Below, one piece after another: positions 5,631-6,032 of a DNA stretch of 6,032 bases (within the stretch, counting starts at the first letter, position 1; each line of letters starts with the position of its first letter). A program made the translations under genes and the position numbers. Origin of the DNA: Methanobacteriaceae archaeon. GTDB taxonomy: Archaea > Methanobacteriota > Methanobacteria > Methanobacteriales > Methanobacteriaceae. The notes below the pieces were generated by a model. It was not told the DNA's origin. It searched no databases and worked only from the letters and a program-made list of their open reading frames with translations. Where the stretch lies: positions 1 to 6,032 of the forward strand of contig DAHVOW010000045.1 of the NCBI GenBank assembly GCA_027318585.1, given 5' to 3'.

Positions 5631-6032
5631 GCTGGCTATTTACTATGGGGATGGCTACCCATACCCGGACACCTCGAATGGCAGTAGGATGGTACACCAA
5701 AACCGTAGGAATGACCATCCGCGTATCACGCTACATCCCACGACGCAAAATAACCTACTACACCTACAAACTAGTACCCGACGCACCAACAGGAAAATAC
5801 TACAATCTTGTTGGAGGAGTGAAGGTTTTAAAGGGTCTTTCCACCTCTTATGCTGGTGCCAAAATGATTATGAGTTCTGTTGCACTGGGTGTTTTTCAAC
5901 CTAAACAGAACCGTTAGCTTTTGTGCTGTTTGGAGTTGGTGGTGCTGGAATGATATATGGAACATATGAAGTATGGGATGGTGCTGATGACCCGATATTT
6001 ACAGATAAAAGTTATGAACATCAGATTTACGA
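5631..6032 (+). pseudogene. Orphan linker-plus-tip cassette, headless and frameshifted copy of the large protein's C-terminus
   Basis: Three frames together reconstruct a second C-terminus. Frame 3 (about 5631-5684) gives GYLLWGWLPIPGHLEWQ, then a TAG at 5685. Frame 2 (about 5688-5914) gives GWYTKTVGMTIRVSRYIPRR and KITYYTYKL, then a new tip (NLVGGVKVLKGLSTSYAGAK, MIMSSVALGVFQPKQNR) and a TAG at 5915. Frame 1 (about 5911-6032) gives PLAFVLFGVGGAGMIYGTYE, then VWDGADDPIFTDKSYEHQIY, open at the window edge. Adding one base near 5679-5687 restores E-x-x-x-G-x-YTKT-x-G in register with the main copy. Adding one near 5908-5914 joins the tip halves. Wall-binding, beta-helix and C39 parts, a promoter and a ribosome binding site are all absent, so it is likely silent. 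The ATG at 5645 has no ribosome binding site and reads the shared segment in the wrong frame. Sequencing indels could mimic the breaks. Confidence 0.72.
5649..5767 (+). repeat. Direct repeat, copy 2 (inside the orphan cassette)
   Basis: This is the partner of 4694-4813: 30 identical bases at 5649-5678, 12 at 5693-5704 and 16 at 5752-5767. Similarity fades beyond 5767 where the two tips begin to differ. The last exact block lies after the first frameshift and is in frame with the first part of the orphan tip, so a crossover there would give an in-frame hybrid as far as the TAG at 5915. Confidence 0.9.

Noticed and set aside
5645..5917. A free-standing 90-residue gene from the ATG at 5645
   Set aside because: No ribosome binding site, the first dozen residues are the shared linker read in the wrong frame, and the rest is an interior part of a longer protein. 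It is better explained as part of the broken orphan cassette.
5631..6032. Insertion sequence or integrase-driven cassette
   Set aside because: No transposase, recombinase, terminal inverted repeats or tRNA attachment site is visible. The duplication is explained by the linker homology alone.

Overview
The window looks like part of a pseudomurein-walled methanogen genome (order Methanobacteriales). The main reason is a run of paired pseudomurein-binding-type repeats, followed by the parallel beta-helix modules common in methanobacterial surface proteins. The archaeal-style GGTGAT ribosome binding site before the second gene agrees with this. No species can be named.

Layout. From the left edge to 5026 there is one plus-strand gene, already open at base 2, so its true start and signal peptide lie off the window. 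It reads in order: five ~153-residue repeats, each holding two pseudomurein-binding-like halves (2-2293); a beta-helix (about 2318-3070); an immunoglobulin-like domain (about 3071-3350); a second beta-helix that duplicates the first (about 3365-4108); a C39-type cysteine peptidase with an intact Cys/His/Asp set (about 4130-4501); a Tyr/Trp/basic linker (4502-4840); and a short glycine-rich hydrophobic tip (4841-5023). A hairpin with a T-tract (5030-5068) follows, then an AT-rich spacer. A 130-residue protein with four predicted membrane segments lies at 5228-5620. From about 5631 to the right edge runs a headless second copy of the linker plus a different hydrophobic tip. It is broken by two apparent single-base deletions and continues past the window.

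Interpretation. The order is: long surface-anchored carrier, peptidase, conserved linker, short variable tip, small membrane protein, orphan linker-plus-tip cassette. This is the architecture of a polymorphic (contact-dependent-like) toxin locus with a cognate immunity gene and a silent replacement tip. The wall-binding repeats and beta-helices would hold and display the protein, the C39 domain might process or release the end, the tip would be a membrane-active effector, and the four-helix protein would protect the producer. The roles of toxin and immunity are inferred from architecture and not shown by known toxin families. Comparative surveys have reported polymorphic toxin systems in archaea, so the class is not new, but this membrane-type tip and immunity pair is not one I can match to a named family.

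Base composition supports a cassette view. The carrier uses mostly C/G-ending codons, then switches abruptly to T/A-ending codons at the tip. The orphan copy makes the same switch at the equivalent place.
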